Notes under the pieces: generated by a model
Told to the model about the DNA's origin: nothing
Seen by the model: only the letters and a program-made list of their open reading frames with translations
Database searches by the model: none
Made by a program: the position numbers and the translations under genes
Shown here: in pieces, positions 32,806 through 44,417 of the stretch
Layout of the letters: the number at the start of each line of letters is the position of its first letter
How positions within the stretch are numbered: the first letter of the stretch is position 1
DNA from: Tetrapyrgos nigripes
Lineage: Eukaryota; Basidiomycota; Agaricomycetes; Agaricales; Campanellaceae
Length of the DNA stretch: 64,000 nt
Reading direction: 5' to 3'
Assembly: GCA_013368315.1 (NCBI GenBank)
Contig: JAACJM010000138.1
Span: 157,640-221,639 of the forward strand

Positions 32806-33780
32806 TTAATCAATGAATATTGGTGTAATATGAGGGTCATGGAAGTCTAAAGGTTTACACAGGTATGGGGAGAGTTCTTTGGGTAACTTTGGGGGACAGG
32901 AATGTAGTGTATCTCTGGAAGGAAATAATCCATGTGAAGGATTGTTGGCAAGGTTGGAGATGGATGGTATCCAATTGACAGTTAGCCAGATAGAGTGTTC
33001 CTGCATTAAGGAAATGATGTGATGTAATCACGCATTTTGAGCGGGGCCTTGAGAACATCCAGCTTTAAAGGCTCCAACTATGCCTTGGTTATTGTAAAAT
33101 ATGCAGATATGGGTGTTTTTGACATGAGAAGTGACAAGTGTGAGAAGAGCTAGTTCAATTGCAACCATCTTGGCCCAACCAATGTGCCTGCCATCTCCTG
33201 ACCAGTTTGGTTTGTATTGCCATGCAAGCCATCTGCTGTTAAGGATGAGACTGACTCCCCATGAGGTCGAGGTGTCTCAAAGTGTATTTGATCTTCTTTG
33301 CTTCTGGTAACTTGACCATCTTCTTGTTGATATTCCAATAAAAACCAATGTAGGTGAAGAATACAGTGAAGGTGATGAACTTGGGTAGAGCCCATGGCCA
33401 ACCCAGCTCTTCTGCTATAGACCATACCAGGCATTCGTTGTATGAATACATGTGTGTTGTTACCACCACAAAAGGACAATGAGGAGGTGTGCGAGTTGGA
33501 GGAGCAGGAGTTATATGACTGATGGTTGTCGTGTACCCAAATAGACAGGTATGAATTGATGCCTGCAGGGAGGATGGTCGTGTAATGGGCGCACTGGGAT
33601 ACAATCCTCTGGTGTAGGTGGTCCCAGACAAGTTGGACCTTCCAGGACTTGGGGGTGGATTCCCAGTCATGCAACATCTCCTGCAGGTAGAGCACAGCAG
33701 TAGGGAAGTTGTTGTAGAGAGTGTCCAACTCAGCAATCAACATAATGAGTGTGTACCATTCCTCAGCTACCCAATGGGCA
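32806..33780 (-). pseudogene. Reverse transcriptase end and RNase H of the DIRS-like element
   Basis: From right to left on the minus strand: a segment with AEEWYTLIMLIAELDTLYNN (33780-33690), a frame-shifted region, then WSIAEELGWPWALPKF and FTYIGFYWNINKKMVKLPE (33430-33300), which match the end of a DIRS-type reverse transcriptase palm/thumb. RNase H follows: LNSRWLAWQYKPNWSGDGRH and IGWAKMVAIELALLTLVTSH (33240-33120), a degraded NQG strand, and the QEHSIWLTVNWIPSISNLAN end (33010-32940). Much of the palm, including a clear YxDD box, is missing or unreadable. Several stops and shifts are present. Confidence 0.6.
33776..33780 (+). repeat. Target-site duplication of Gypsy-1, left
   Basis: GGGCA immediately before the 5' LTR, repeated exactly at 46464-46468 after the 3' LTR. 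Confidence 0.9.
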
Positions 33781-34161
33781 TGTAAGGGGACAGTTTCCTT
33801 TTCCTTCCCTTCTCCTTTAGGACTTGTTTGTTCTTGTTTTATCTGGACTTCATTGACTTGTTTATCCCTGTTTCATTGTTTCATCATCCATCACTCATTG
33901 TTCATCATTTGATCTCTTATCATTCCACCTTTCTATTACTTCGTTTCGACTGTACAGTTTTGCAGATCTTTTCCCAGGCCTTCATACAAGTATATATACC
34001 CCTTCCCTGCAGGTGAGTATCCTTGAGTTTCTCTCTTTGGATCTCCTCCTGCAGGTGCATAGTATGTTAGCCTTGTAGCTTCTAGTTTTGATTTATATAT
34101 CTTTGGATCTCCTCCTGCAGTTGTTGAGTGAGTGCCTCATGTGTCAGGAGTCACCCTTACA
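33781..34161 (+). repeat. Gypsy-1 5' LTR (381 bp)
   Basis: Begins TGTAAGGGGACAG and ends CACCCTTACA. It has a TATATATA promoter box near 33993 and repeated TCCTCCTGCAG words near the 3' side. Same length and near-identical to the LTR at 46083-46463 and the Gypsy-2 LTR at 47762-48143. Confidence 0.9.
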
Positions 34162-34178
34162 GTAGAAAAACTCCTCAT

Positions 34179-35405
34179 CAAGTGGAATAGTCATCTTTGG
34201 CAACCATTTCTTTCTGAGCTCCAGATACCAGTGAGAGTGACTCTGATAGCACTCACACTGCTCTTACTCCTCCTCCTACAGTTCCCCAAGACGACTCCTC
34301 CACTCCTGTCTCTTCTGCTTCATTACCTGGGTCTCCCACGATGTCTGAACAATTTGATGCTTGTCTTGCCCACTTAGAGCAAGCTTCTCAGAGTCAGAGC
34401 AAGCAACTCACTGAGATCCTTGCTGCCCTCCAAGGCTGAAATCCCCTCCACCTTCCCAACCCACATCACACCACCCCACTCAACCTCCATCCTCCACCTC
34501 ATCTTCACCTCCTCCCTCTCATCACTCTTCTGGAGCTTCACAGTCTAAGGCATCTCCACCTGGCATCTTCAATGGTGAATATGCTAATGGCTGAGTCTGG
34601 TGGACCAGTGCGATCATTTATGCTAGCACTGTCCATTTCCAAGACAACATTGCCAAGATCATGTGGGCATTGTCCTATTTTCAGACAGGTTGTGCTGCCA
34701 CCTACTGCCGAAGCCTCATTGACCACAAACACCTCTACGGCTCCTCCTGCTTCAATACCTGGCAAGAATTTGAAACCGAGTTCATCAAGGAGTTCATGCC
34801 AGAAGATGAACACACTCAAGCTAGTCTCACCCTAGAGAGTATGGCTTCTGTTGATGAATACGTCAACAACTTTTGCACTCTTATCACCATGGCTGGCCTT
34901 AATGTCAAGCCTGTCCTCTACTCTGCAGACCCCACAGAACCTACCATCAAGGCCTGACTTGAAGACACAAAACATGTTGGTCAGACAGTGGTCCTCAAAT
35001 TCCAATGTGGACTGCAGCCTACTTTAGAGAAGAAGGTTGCAGAGGCAGAAGGTTGCCCACAGGAATGGGACATCATGGCTTGGTATTCCCTGGCCAAGAG
35101 ATTTGATAAGCATGAACAGGAAGATGCAATCTTCCGTGGTGCTCAGAGAAGTGTGCACCCTGGTCCACCCAAGCCTACTTTCCCCTCTCATGCTCAACCT
35201 CAGGGTTGTTCCCTCTTCCCAATCCAGTTCCCTACCCCTGCTTCTGCCTATTCCTGCCCCTCATGTGCCAGCCCCTGCCCAAGCTCCTCTTCCCCAAGGC
35301 ATTCCCATGGAAGTTGACGCTTCAAGGCAGAGGTTCCTAGCCTGCCACACCTGCTACACATGTGGCAAAACTGGTCACTTCTCTGCAGCATGTCCAGACC
35401 ACTAA
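34179..35405 (+). pseudogene. Gypsy-1 gag remnant with CCHC zinc knuckle
   Basis: Structural nucleocapsid/capsid polyprotein of a Ty3/gypsy element. A capsid-like stretch (YFQTGCAATYCRSLIDHKHL, TWQEFETEFIKEFMPEDE, SVDEYVNNFCTLITMAGLNV) is followed by a Pro/Ala-rich linker and a zinc knuckle, CYTCGKTGHFSAAC, near 35356-35397. The frame is broken by TGA codons (near 34437 and 34957) and shifts around 34660 and 35230. Gypsy-2 has CGA at the second site, so that TGA is a direct C-to-T change. Confidence 0.8.
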
Positions 35406-35539
35406 CATGAACATGTTCGCGTCGTGGATATGTCTGTCAATGACTGACAGGAGATCACAGAAGCATATGCAGCTTTCCAGGATTTCCAAGCTGCTCCAAC
35501 AAACGAGCCCACTCAGGAGGATTTTGCCAAGGACCAGGA

Positions 35540-37476
35540 GTGATGGACACGCCCTCATGGTCAAAAAATAATTACTTGGCATGTTTATCTACAGACTCTA
35601 CCAATGATAATGATTGTATCCCTGTTCCTGAGTCCATGTGTGAAGTAATTGCCTCAGTCGAGTCTCTCCCTGCCCCCTCTACTTCCCCTTCCATTCCTTC
35701 TGTTCATCGACCAGTTCTTTGGTGCTGTCTCAAGTGTTGGGAATGCCATCTACCTCACAAATTAGTAATCTCCTCTAACAGAAGCCACTGCCTAACAGTC
35801 CCAATAGAGCTAGAGTCCATATCTAACACCTCTCTAATCTCTAGTGGAGCCAATAGTATGGGTTATGCCAATGCTGAGTTTATTACCAAGAACTCTATTT
35901 CAACCTGGAATCTCCAAAAGCCTATATCTGTCTTCAATGTTGACAGCACTCCTAATGAGGCTGGAGCCATAACTGAGATCTTGGACACTATCCTGAACAC
36001 ATCCAGCTTGTGGTCACTCAGCTCAGCATCCAGGACATCATTCTTGGCTATGGATGGTTACGAGCCCATAACCCTGAGGTGGATTGGAACAGTGGCAACA
36101 TCAAGCTCAGCTAATGCCCAAGGCAGTGCTCTACATGCCATGAGGAGGTACAACAAGAACATCAACTATCCCTATCTGCTGCCCGTTGTCAATGCCAAGC
36201 TCTGGAACGTTGTTGGGAAGGTCCATCTCCCCATGTTATTGAATTGGACCCCAATGAAGATGAGATGAACAACCTTGAGACCTTTGGCTGTGATGACTTC
36301 CCTGACGATGTTTCTATTGAGGAAGGTGACCGCATATTTGTTACCTTGGTTCCTCCAGAGTCAGAGTTCATCAAGGCAATGAGCACCACTTCTCAACATC
36401 TAGCAGAAGCACATGTCAAGGCTTCGAGGAACCCTCATGATGGCCTCCCTGATTACTTCTATGAGTATGTAGATGTCTTCTCCAAGGACTCTTTTGATGT
36501 GTTGCCAGATCACAAACCATGGGACCATGCAGTAGAATTAGTTGCTGACTCTAAACCTGCCAACTGCAAGGTCTACCCACTCACTCCTAACAAACAAAAG
36601 GCTTGATGAGTTCCTCACAGAGAATCTGTCTACCAGTTGCATTCGTCCCTCCAAATCCCCTATGGTGTCTCCAGTCTTCTTTGTAAAGAAGAAGGATGAA
36701 AACCTCTGACTTGTCCAAGACTATCATGTGCTAAACGAGATGACAATTAAGAACTGTTATCCATTGCCCTTGATTAATGAACTTGTTAATAACCTCAAAG
36801 GTGCACGATACTTCACTAAATTGGATGTATGCTGGGGTTTCAACAACATCTGGATTTGTGAAGGCAATGAATGGAAGGCAGCTTTTCGCACCAACCATGG
36901 TCTCTTCAAACCCCTTGTCATGTTCTTTGGTCTCACCAACAGCCCTTTGACCTTCCAGACGATGATGAATGACACTCTCTATGATCTCATTATGGAGGGT
37001 GTTGTATCTGTCTACCTTGACGATATCTTGATCTACACCAAGACTGTTGAGGAGCCTAGTCCTAGACCAGTTGTGACAGGATGCCTTCGACATCATGAAG
37101 TCCCTAATCACCATGACTGATGACTCTCAACCATATCACTTGGAGTCAGACAGCTCTGACTATACTATGGGAGCAGTTTCATCCCAGCAGTCTCCAGATG
37201 ATGACAAGTGGCACCCCATTGCTTTCTACTCCAAAAGTCTTAATGCCATTGAACGCAACTATGAGATCCATGATAAGGAAATGCTAGCCATCATTCAAGC
37301 CCTCAAGGAATGGAGACACTTCCTTGTGGAGATCTGGACAGACCATAAAAACTTGGAGTACTTCCAAACTGCAAAAAAGCTCAATCGACATCAAGCTCGT
37401 TGGTCCCTGTACCTCTCTCATTTTGACTTCCAGTTACATCATCACCCTGGCCACACTATGGGCAAGCCTGTTACAA
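35540..37476 (+). pseudogene. Gypsy-1 pol remnant, part 1: protease relic, RT, RNase H
   Basis: After a leader (SWSKNNYLACLSTDS) the protease region has lost its catalytic block: the LISGSALIDSGA of Gypsy-2 is reduced here to LISSGANSMGYA. RT follows with YPLPLINELVNNLKGARYFT, VMFFGLTNSP and an intact YLDD catalytic box (about 37010). A deletion near 37075 then joins RT directly to RNase H (YHLESDSSDYTMGAV, WHPIAFYSKSLNAIERNYEI, HKNLEYFQTAKKLNRHQARW). The frame ends at HTMGKP, where Gypsy-3 inserted. Several TGA stops interrupt it. Confidence 0.8.
37464..37468 (+). repeat. Target-site duplication of Gypsy-3, left
   Basis: AAGCC, repeated exactly at 44418-44422. The host reading HTMGKP continues as NALSR after the right copy, which confirms the junction. 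Confidence 0.9.
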
Positions 37477-37878
37477 TTTCTCACCCCTATTCTATAGGAC
37501 TCTCTGACTCGCTCTTTCTTTTCTTTTCTTTTCTTTTCTTTACTTTGTTTCATTTCTTCTTATCTAACACATGTTTCCCTTTCATTCGCTGTGCTCTATC
37601 CTTGCTTTCTTTCTTACATGCTGTTTGACATAACTACTACAGACAATTTACATGCTTTACACATATTGTACTTTGACTCATAGTTACAAGACATCCTTGT
37701 ATATAGGTAGAGTACTCTTCGAGCTAGATTCCCCAGCTTGACCTTATACATCTTTCTACAAGTCTTACTTCAAGTAATACTCATCTTCAGAAGTCTTGCT
37801 CAAACCTTTCTTCGATAGAAAGGTCAACGAACAAATGAATGAAAGGTGAAACCTTGAAGTGTGACTTCCATCGTAACA
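37469..37878 (+). repeat. Gypsy-3 5' LTR (410 bp)
   Basis: Begins TGTTACAATTTCTCACCCC and ends ATCGTAACA. Contains a (TTTTC)n run near 37515-37540. It lacks about 110 bp that the 3' LTR has, lost between two CTTACATG direct repeats. Confidence 0.9.
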
Positions 37879-37933
37879 AAAGGTCGAGCTGAACACCAAA
37901 TGCTGACCTACCGAGGTCTAGGCACCACGAATC

Positions 37934-38970
37934 ATGAACCAAACCATGGATTATCAAAGAACACCAGTTCTTGACATGAATGAACCTCAGGAGGAAAACT
38001 CATACACCCCTGACAACGAATATCAGCAGGAAAATCAGTACACCACTGAAGATAACCAGTCCACTTCAGAACATGAACCTGAAGAATTCTTCGAATCAGA
38101 ACATGAATCTGAATGATCCCCAGAACCCGAATACTCCTCAGAGTCAGAAACCATGGATGACCAAGGACAGACAGCTACTCCACCGAACACAAATCCCCAG
38201 AATCCTCATGTTCAGATTCCCCATAATGTCCAGACTCATCCAGAAGCACCAAATCATGCAGCAAAAGAGATCAGGATCTCTACTCCTACTTGGCAGATGT
38301 CATTCTGTATTTAGGATGTAATCAAGAGATCTATGACACTGACAAAAAGAAAATCTCTTTTTCCCTTTCTTATCTGAAAGGCAGATCAGCTGCAGACTGG
38401 AAATTAATCCATGTTCAGAAATATGTGAAGGATGGATGGCCAAACTGGGACAAATTCCTTAAAGAATTCAATGAAACCTTTTCACCAATCGACAAACAAG
38501 GAGACACTCAGATTAAACTCTGGAACCTCAGACAGACAGGAAGAGTAGATAACTACATCTCAGAGCTCCAGCTTTTAGCTGCACACTCTGGGATTACTGA
38601 AGACTCTGCCCTCATCAAGTACTTCATCAAAGGGTTAAACCCTAAGATAGTGGAAAACATGTTTGACAGAGAAACAGTACCAACTCAGGTCAATGATTGG
38701 TACAAATATGCAGCAATCTATGATAGTAACTATCAATGAGGAAGAGCCATTGCTGGTTGCATTAAAGCATACAACGATTCGAGAAAGAGTAACAGAAACT
38801 CTTACACATTCCCATGATACAATCCAGGAAACACTTCCAAAGACCCAAATGCTATGGACATAGATAGATTATCCATGGAGGAACAACAAGAGTATAGGAA
38901 GAAGGGACAGTGTTTTGGCTGTGGGAAAGTCAGACACATTCGAAGAGATTGTCCTGGAAGACAAAACAAC
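37934..38970 (+). pseudogene. Gypsy-3 gag with CCHC zinc knuckle
   Basis: Begins at ATG 37934 (MNQTMDYQRTPVLDMNEPQE), followed by an acidic/Gln-rich region. A capsid-type domain follows at 38290-38739 (SAADWKLIHVQKYVKDGWPN, KFLKEFNETFSPIDKQGDTQ, VDNYISELQLLAAHSGITED), then a zinc knuckle CFGCGKVRHIRRDC near 38912-38953. A TGA interrupts the acidic part near 38114 and others follow the capsid. The layout is typical of Ty3/gypsy gag in basidiomycetes. Confidence 0.8.
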
Positions 38971-39117
38971 CAGGCAAACAATCAAAACAGGAGGACAGAA
39001 GAATGAACATCGCCAAACAGAAACTTTTGGCCAGGATCCAAGCAATGGTACAAGAAGCAGGAGAACAAGAGGCTAACAAAGCCTTAGACAAGTTGGAAAA
39101 AGAGGGTTTTCTTTAAG

Positions 39118-42100
39118 GGGACTCAGATCGACACTGAAGTCTCCTCCGATATCTATTTCAAACCTTGTACTAGCTACCGTTGATTGGAATTCAATGCGTG
39201 TTCCTATACTAGTCAAGGGGAGAAAAGAAATCGTCGAAACACAAGCCCTCATAGACTCCAGAGCAGGAGGAACCTTCGTCAGCCAAGCCTTCATTAAAAA
39301 CCACCAAATACCCACCAGGAAACTTTGAGATCCCATTCGAGTTTACAATGTAGATGGAACCAAGAACAAAGAAGGAATGATCACCAACAGAGTACTTCTG
39401 CAGGTGAATATAGGAGGACAAAGAAGAGTCATCTTGTTCTTAGTCTCAGGACTAGGAAAAGAAGACTTTATATTCAGATTTCCATGGCTACGAGAAACAA
39501 ATCCAAACATAGACTGGAAAAAAGGAACTATTCAACTCAAACCCAGATTAGGATTCACTCAATCTTTCACCAAACTCCAAAAGAAATATTTTTGAAATGA
39601 ATCTCTCAATCCTTTGGAAACATACAAACCCGAAATTCTAATTAGGGTGAAAACTACCTTTTCCCAAACCCTTGCACAGGAAGGGACAGAACTGAAGAGG
39701 GAAAAAACCATAGAAGAACTGATACCAGATTACTGTATGAAATATAAAGAAGTTTTTGAAAAGAAAGCTTCTGAACGATTTCCAGAATCCTGACCATATG
39801 ATCATGCCATAGATCTGAAACCCAATTTCATCCCCAAAGACTGCAAAGTCTATCCTCTGTCCCCTGCAGAACAGAAACTTCAAGATGAGTTTATTGACGA
39901 AAATCTATGAAAAGGATATATTCGACCTTCGAAATGCCCTATGGCTTCCCCTTTCTTCTTTGTGGCCAAAAAAGAAAAAGGAGCATTGAGGCCATGTCAA
40001 GATTATCGACAAACTCAAAGGGGCAAAAATATTCACAAAAATGGACTTATGTTGGAGATACAATAATGTTCGGATAAAGGATGGAGATCAATGGAAAGCA
40101 GCATTCAAAATGAACAGAGGGTTGTTCAAACCAACAGTCATGTTCTTTGGAATGAGTAATTCCCCAGCCACATTCCAAGCACTTATGAACGACCTCTTTC
40201 AAGATATGATTGATGAAGGATGGATAGTTATCTATATGGATGATATCCTAATCTTCTCAAAGGACTTTGAAGAACACCGAATCAGAACTCTACAAGTTCT
40301 AGAACAACTCCAAAAGAACAACTTGTTCTTGAAGCCGGAGAAATGTGAATTCGACAAAGAACAAGTAGGATTTTTGGGACTCATTGTCAGGCCTGACACC
40401 CTCACCATGGACCCTACAAAACTAGCAGGGATTCAAGATTGGAAAGCCCCAATGTCAGTCAAAGGAGTACAGTCCTATTATAGGAAATTCATTGGAAGAT
40501 ATGCAGATATCACGAAACTGCTTCATGGACTCATGCAAAAAGACAAGAAATATGAATGGACTCCAGAATGCCAAAAAAAAAGCATTCGACAAGTTAAAAG
40601 ATAAATTCCTTCAAGAACCAGTCTTACAGATGCTGGACATAGAAAAACCATTTGTCATTGAATGTGATGCTTAGAAATGGGCAACAGGAGCAGTACTCAA
40701 ACAACAAGACATGAACAAGGATTGGCATCCTTGTGGATATATTTCTCATGCTTTTATCAAAGCAGAAAGAAATTATGAAATCTACGACAGAGAGCTTTTG
40801 GCTATAGTCAAAGCTCTCGAAGCATGGAGACATTATCTACAAGGATCAAATCACGTAATTACTGTCTTGTCAGATCACAAAAATCTCACTTATTATCGAA
40901 ACGCCCAGAAACTAAACCGATGACAAGCCAGATGGAGCCTTTTCCTTTCTGAGTTTGATCTTAAACTGATTCATACTCCGGGAACAAAAATGATACAATC
41001 TGATGCCCTGTCCAGACGAGAAGACATGGTCCCAGAAGAAGACACCAATAATGAAAATGTCACCATGCTCTCTGACAAACTCTTCGTTAGGGTAGTAGAC
41101 ACAGAACTCCATTTCCTTATCGCAGAAAAAACTATGAAGGACGACCTGGTATCAAAAGCAGTGGAAGCCTTGAAAACAAAAGGAATACCACTGATAAAAT
41201 TCACACTATCAGACTGGAAAATCAAAGGAAACATCTTATTCTTCATGAATAGATGTTATGTACCAGACAATGAAGAATTGCAAAGGAACCTTGTAAAACG
41301 ATATCATGAAGAGATATCAACAGGACATCCTGGACAATACACGACACTGGAATTGATCCGAAGAGAATACTGGTGGCCAGGAATGTATTCTTTCATCAAA
41401 CAATACGTAAAAGGATGTGCCATTTGCCAACAAATGAAGATCAATACACATCCTACAACTCCACCTTTACATCCCATCCCAGGATCGAAAAACGCCTTAC
41501 CTTTTACTCATCTCACTATGGATTTGATCACAGACCTACCAGAGATAGACGGAGATGATTCTATCTTGGTCGTGGTAGACCATGTGGCTACAAAGGGGGC
41601 AATTTTTATCTCTTGCTGCAAAACAATTGATGCAACTGGGATAGCTGTTCTTTTGTTAGACAATGTCTACAGAAGGTTCGGTCTACCAGAGGAACTCATA
41701 TTCAATCAAGACCCTAGATTTGCAGCAAACATATTCCAAGAACTAGGACGACTTCTTGGAATCAAACTCTCCATGAGTACTGCATATCATCCACAAACTG
41801 ATGGAGAAACTGAACAGGTCAACCAAGAACTGGAAACCTGTCTTCGATTGTTCTGTGCAAGGAACCCCTTGCCTATGGCAGAATTCACTCACAACAACCG
41901 AATTCACACTGCAAGGAATCACTCCCCCTTCTACCTCATGATGGGATACAATCCCAGACCCTTACCAGCAGCTTTCGGAGAAACCAACATACCAAGTGTA
42001 GCTGACCAATTGGCCAGACTACAGAAAACTTGAGAAGAAATGTTTGCGCTACATGAGTTAGCCAGACAGAAGATGATTGATCAATCCCACAAAAAATTCA

Positions 42101-42159
42101 CACCATTCGAACAAGGACAGAAGGTATGGCTAGAAGCCAAGAACCTTCAACTCATTTAT
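39118..42159 (+). pseudogene. Gypsy-3 pol: protease, RT, RNase H, integrase
   Basis: The protease block reads ALIDSRAGGTFVS, with Arg in place of the usual Gly of D-S/T-G. RT has a small deletion near 40005 (after CQDY) that removes one block before [12 protein letters not shown], then VMFFGMSNSPATFQAL and YMDDILIF. RNase H covers about 40640-41000. Integrase has an HHCC zinc finger (GHPGQYTTLELIRREYWWPG, CAICQQ) and a DDE core: LTMDLITDLP, FNQDPRF and VNQELE. In-frame TGA codons occur near 39327, 39791, 39908 and 40921 and before the EEMFALHE block, each where Arg is expected, and TAG occurs near 40673. The C-terminal part continues after the solo LTR. Confidence 0.8.
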
Positions 42160-42716
42160 TGTCATGAATCCCTTCATGCCTTCGCTTCTAGACCCTGTTC
42201 TTTGTTCTCCTTTCATCATTCTTCTCCCTTCCATCATTCTTCTCCCTTCCATCATTCTTCTCCCTTCCATCATTCTTCTCCCTTCCATCATTCTTCTCCC
42301 TTCCATCATTCTTCGCTTCTTTGGTTCTAGATCATGTTCCTTGTACCTATGGCTTCCATCTTCTTTGATGCATCATTTCTCTGATTGACAGATCATATCT
42401 GTACCTGTTACACATATTGACATCACTTAGATACCTGATTATCATTCCTTGATTGTTTCTATCAGTACCTGCTGATCTAATCTTGTTCTCCTTCGCACTT
42501 TTGTATATATACTCCAGGGCTTTGTAGATAGTTCCTTAGTCTGTCCACTTCTGTCCCTCTGATCCATACTGCTCAGCATTGTCCTCAGTACTATGTAGAC
42601 TCTGGCCCAGTACTGGCTTACTCATCTATACCATCTATTTGCCTTATTGCTTCGTCTTTGGTTCCTGTGTGGTGGCCTGAGAGGCATCCAGTCCCTATCT
42701 GAACCTGTTCTTGACC
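42160..42716 (+). repeat. Solo LTR (557 bp) inside Gypsy-3
   Basis: The pol reading KNLQLIY resumes as PSRKLAP across this insert, and TTTAT is duplicated at 42155-42159 and 42717-42721. It starts TGTCATGAATCCC and contains a TATATAC box near 42505 and an 18 bp minisatellite at about 42210-42318 (six or so copies of TCATTCTTCTCCCTTCCA). No internal region or second LTR is present, so it is a recombination product of a third LTR family. Confidence 0.8.
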
Positions 42717-43171
42717 TTTATCCATCTAGAAAACTTGCACCATGAAGAGAGGGTCCATTCACTATTGATAAAGTCTTAGGACCTTTGACATACAAACTGG
42801 ACTTACCACTGCAGTGGAAGATTCACCCCATGTTTCATGCTTCACTCTTAACTCCCTTCAATGAGAACGAAGCACATGGAAGAAACTTCCTAGAACCACC
42901 TCCAGATGTAATTGATGGACAAGAAGAATACGAAGTAGAGGCAATCCTTTCACACAAACCAAAGAACAAACCTCGCTATTACCTCGTGTCTTGGAAAGGA
43001 TACCCTTCCACCTCAAACTCATGGGAACCTGAAGGAAACCTGGAGAATGCCAAAGAAGAGCTTGAAGGATATAAAAAGAGGAAGAAGTTGAAAGGAAAGA
43101 CGACAGCGAAAACTAAATCTCACAAAACCACCAGAACTCAAACAATTTCCCTTTTGACAACTTCTCTTTAA
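42717..43171 (+). pseudogene. Gypsy-3 pol C-terminus with chromodomain
   Basis: Continuation of integrase: GPFTIDKVLGPLTYKLDLP (SH3-like end domain) and IHPMFHASLLTPF, then a chromodomain, YEVEAILSHKPKNKPRYYLV and WKGYPSTSNSWEPEGNLENA. Chromodomains direct integration to modified chromatin in chromoviruses. One TGA lies just after KLAP. Confidence 0.85.
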
Positions 43172-43173
43172 AC

Positions 43174-43853
43174 ATGTCTTTCAACAACAACGCCATCTGC
43201 GTCCCCATTCCTCTTCGGAGAGAAACCTACTGAAGACCACTTCACCATTATGAAAAAGGTTCTTACCAATAACTTGAACGATGAAGAAGTATGACAAGCC
43301 CTAAAAAACTCAATTCATATCAAGTCAATGGCCGAAGCCACCTTTATGATGTGGGGACATAGACACCTACTTCAACAAGCAATGAAGGAGGTAGATGAAG
43401 AGTTGGACAAACATACAAAGGAGATAGCAGACAAAGGGTTTGTGGGGAAATGGGAGAAAGAGTTGGAAAAAAGAGAAAGGCTTCGTGCAGGTAGCGTGGC
43501 TAAAACCAGAGGAGTTTTCAAAAGACCAACTGTTAATAGCCCTGCCAGTAGCTGAGGCAGATCTGCATTTGGGACCAGGAATAGACCTATCGTCATCAAT
43601 CGAAGTCCCTCACCCACAAGCTCCAACACTGTTCACTGCTACTGGTGCCACAAGGATGGACACTTCACTAGTTCCTGCAAACGCTTCAACTGCTACATAT
43701 GTGGGGAGTTCCAACCAGGTCACTACCCTTCTTGATGCCCTCATAGAAGCACAACTGGCAGAAATCAACACGACTATAGACTGGATTCACCAGAGCTTGA
43801 CCCAGAAGGAGGATTAGACAATGTAGCATAGGTGAGCATCACTGGAGAGCTGA
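43174..43853 (+). pseudogene. Extra Gypsy-3 frame downstream of pol, two zinc knuckles
   Basis: Between the chromodomain and the polypurine tract lies a frame separate from gag-pol. It begins near ATG 43174, and a one-base shift follows within 40 bp. The body has GEKPTEDHFTIMKKVLTNNL, a charged helical stretch (EVDEELDKHTKEIADKGF) and a perfect CCHC knuckle, CYWCHKDGHFTSSC (43637-43678), with a second incomplete one, CYICGEFQPGHYPS. Three TGA codons interrupt it (near 43293, 43553 and 43733), each readable as a former CGA. A third frame with its own knuckle is unusual for Ty3/gypsy. I do not know its function; nucleic-acid binding is a fair inference. Confidence 0.6.
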
Positions 43854-43899
43854 TGGCAGATTATTGAAGTTGGAAACTTCAATCTTGAAAGGGGGGTAA

Positions 43900-44417
43900 T
43901 GTTACAATTTCTCACCCCTATTCTATAGGACTCTCTGACTTGCTCTTTCTTTTCTTTTCTTTTCTTTACTTTGTTTCATTTCTTCTTATCTAACACATGT
44001 TTCCCTTTCATTCACTGTGCTCTATCCTTGCTTTCTGTCTTACATGTGTAGTACACATGTCTACTATTACTTACACATTGCTTACATGCATCACATGCAT
44101 GTTTCCTCTGCTCTTATCCTATACATGCATTGTATGCATGTTTCTTATTACTTACATGCTGTTTGACATAGCTACTACAGACGATTTACATGCTTTACAC
44201 ATATTGTACTTTGACTCGTAGTTACAAGACATTCTTGTATATAGGTAGAGTACTCTTCAAGCTAGATTCCCCAGCTTGACCTTATACATCTTTCTACAAG
44301 TCTTACTTCAAGTAATACTCGTCTTCAGAAGTCTTGCTCAAACCTTTCTTTGATAGAAAGGCTCAACGAATGAATGAACGAAAGGCAAAACCTTGAAGTA
44401 TGACTTCTGTTGTAACA
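43900..44417 (+). repeat. Gypsy-3 3' LTR (518 bp)
   Basis: Same ends as the 5' LTR (TGTTACAATTTC, TGTAACA). Carries an additional block of about 113 bp around 44045-44158 with GCATGTTTC and CATGCAT words that the 5' LTR lacks, and one TTTTC unit fewer. Confidence 0.9.

Larger units (their letters stand above)
37469..44417 (+). mobile_element. Gypsy-3: second Ty3/gypsy family, nested in Gypsy-1
   Basis: Paired LTRs with TGTTACA/TGTAACA ends, an exact AAGCC target duplication and a polypurine tract (GAAAGGGGGGTAA) just before the 3' LTR. Internal order is gag, protease, RT, RNase H, integrase, chromodomain and an extra zinc-knuckle frame. It is a different family from Gypsy-1/2. It is interrupted by a solo LTR at 42160-42716 and by TGA stops. 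Confidence 0.9.

Noticed and set aside
42040..42330. Open frame with repeated FHHSSP
   Set aside because: It reads through the minisatellite of the solo LTR from a broken integrase frame. Not a protein gene.
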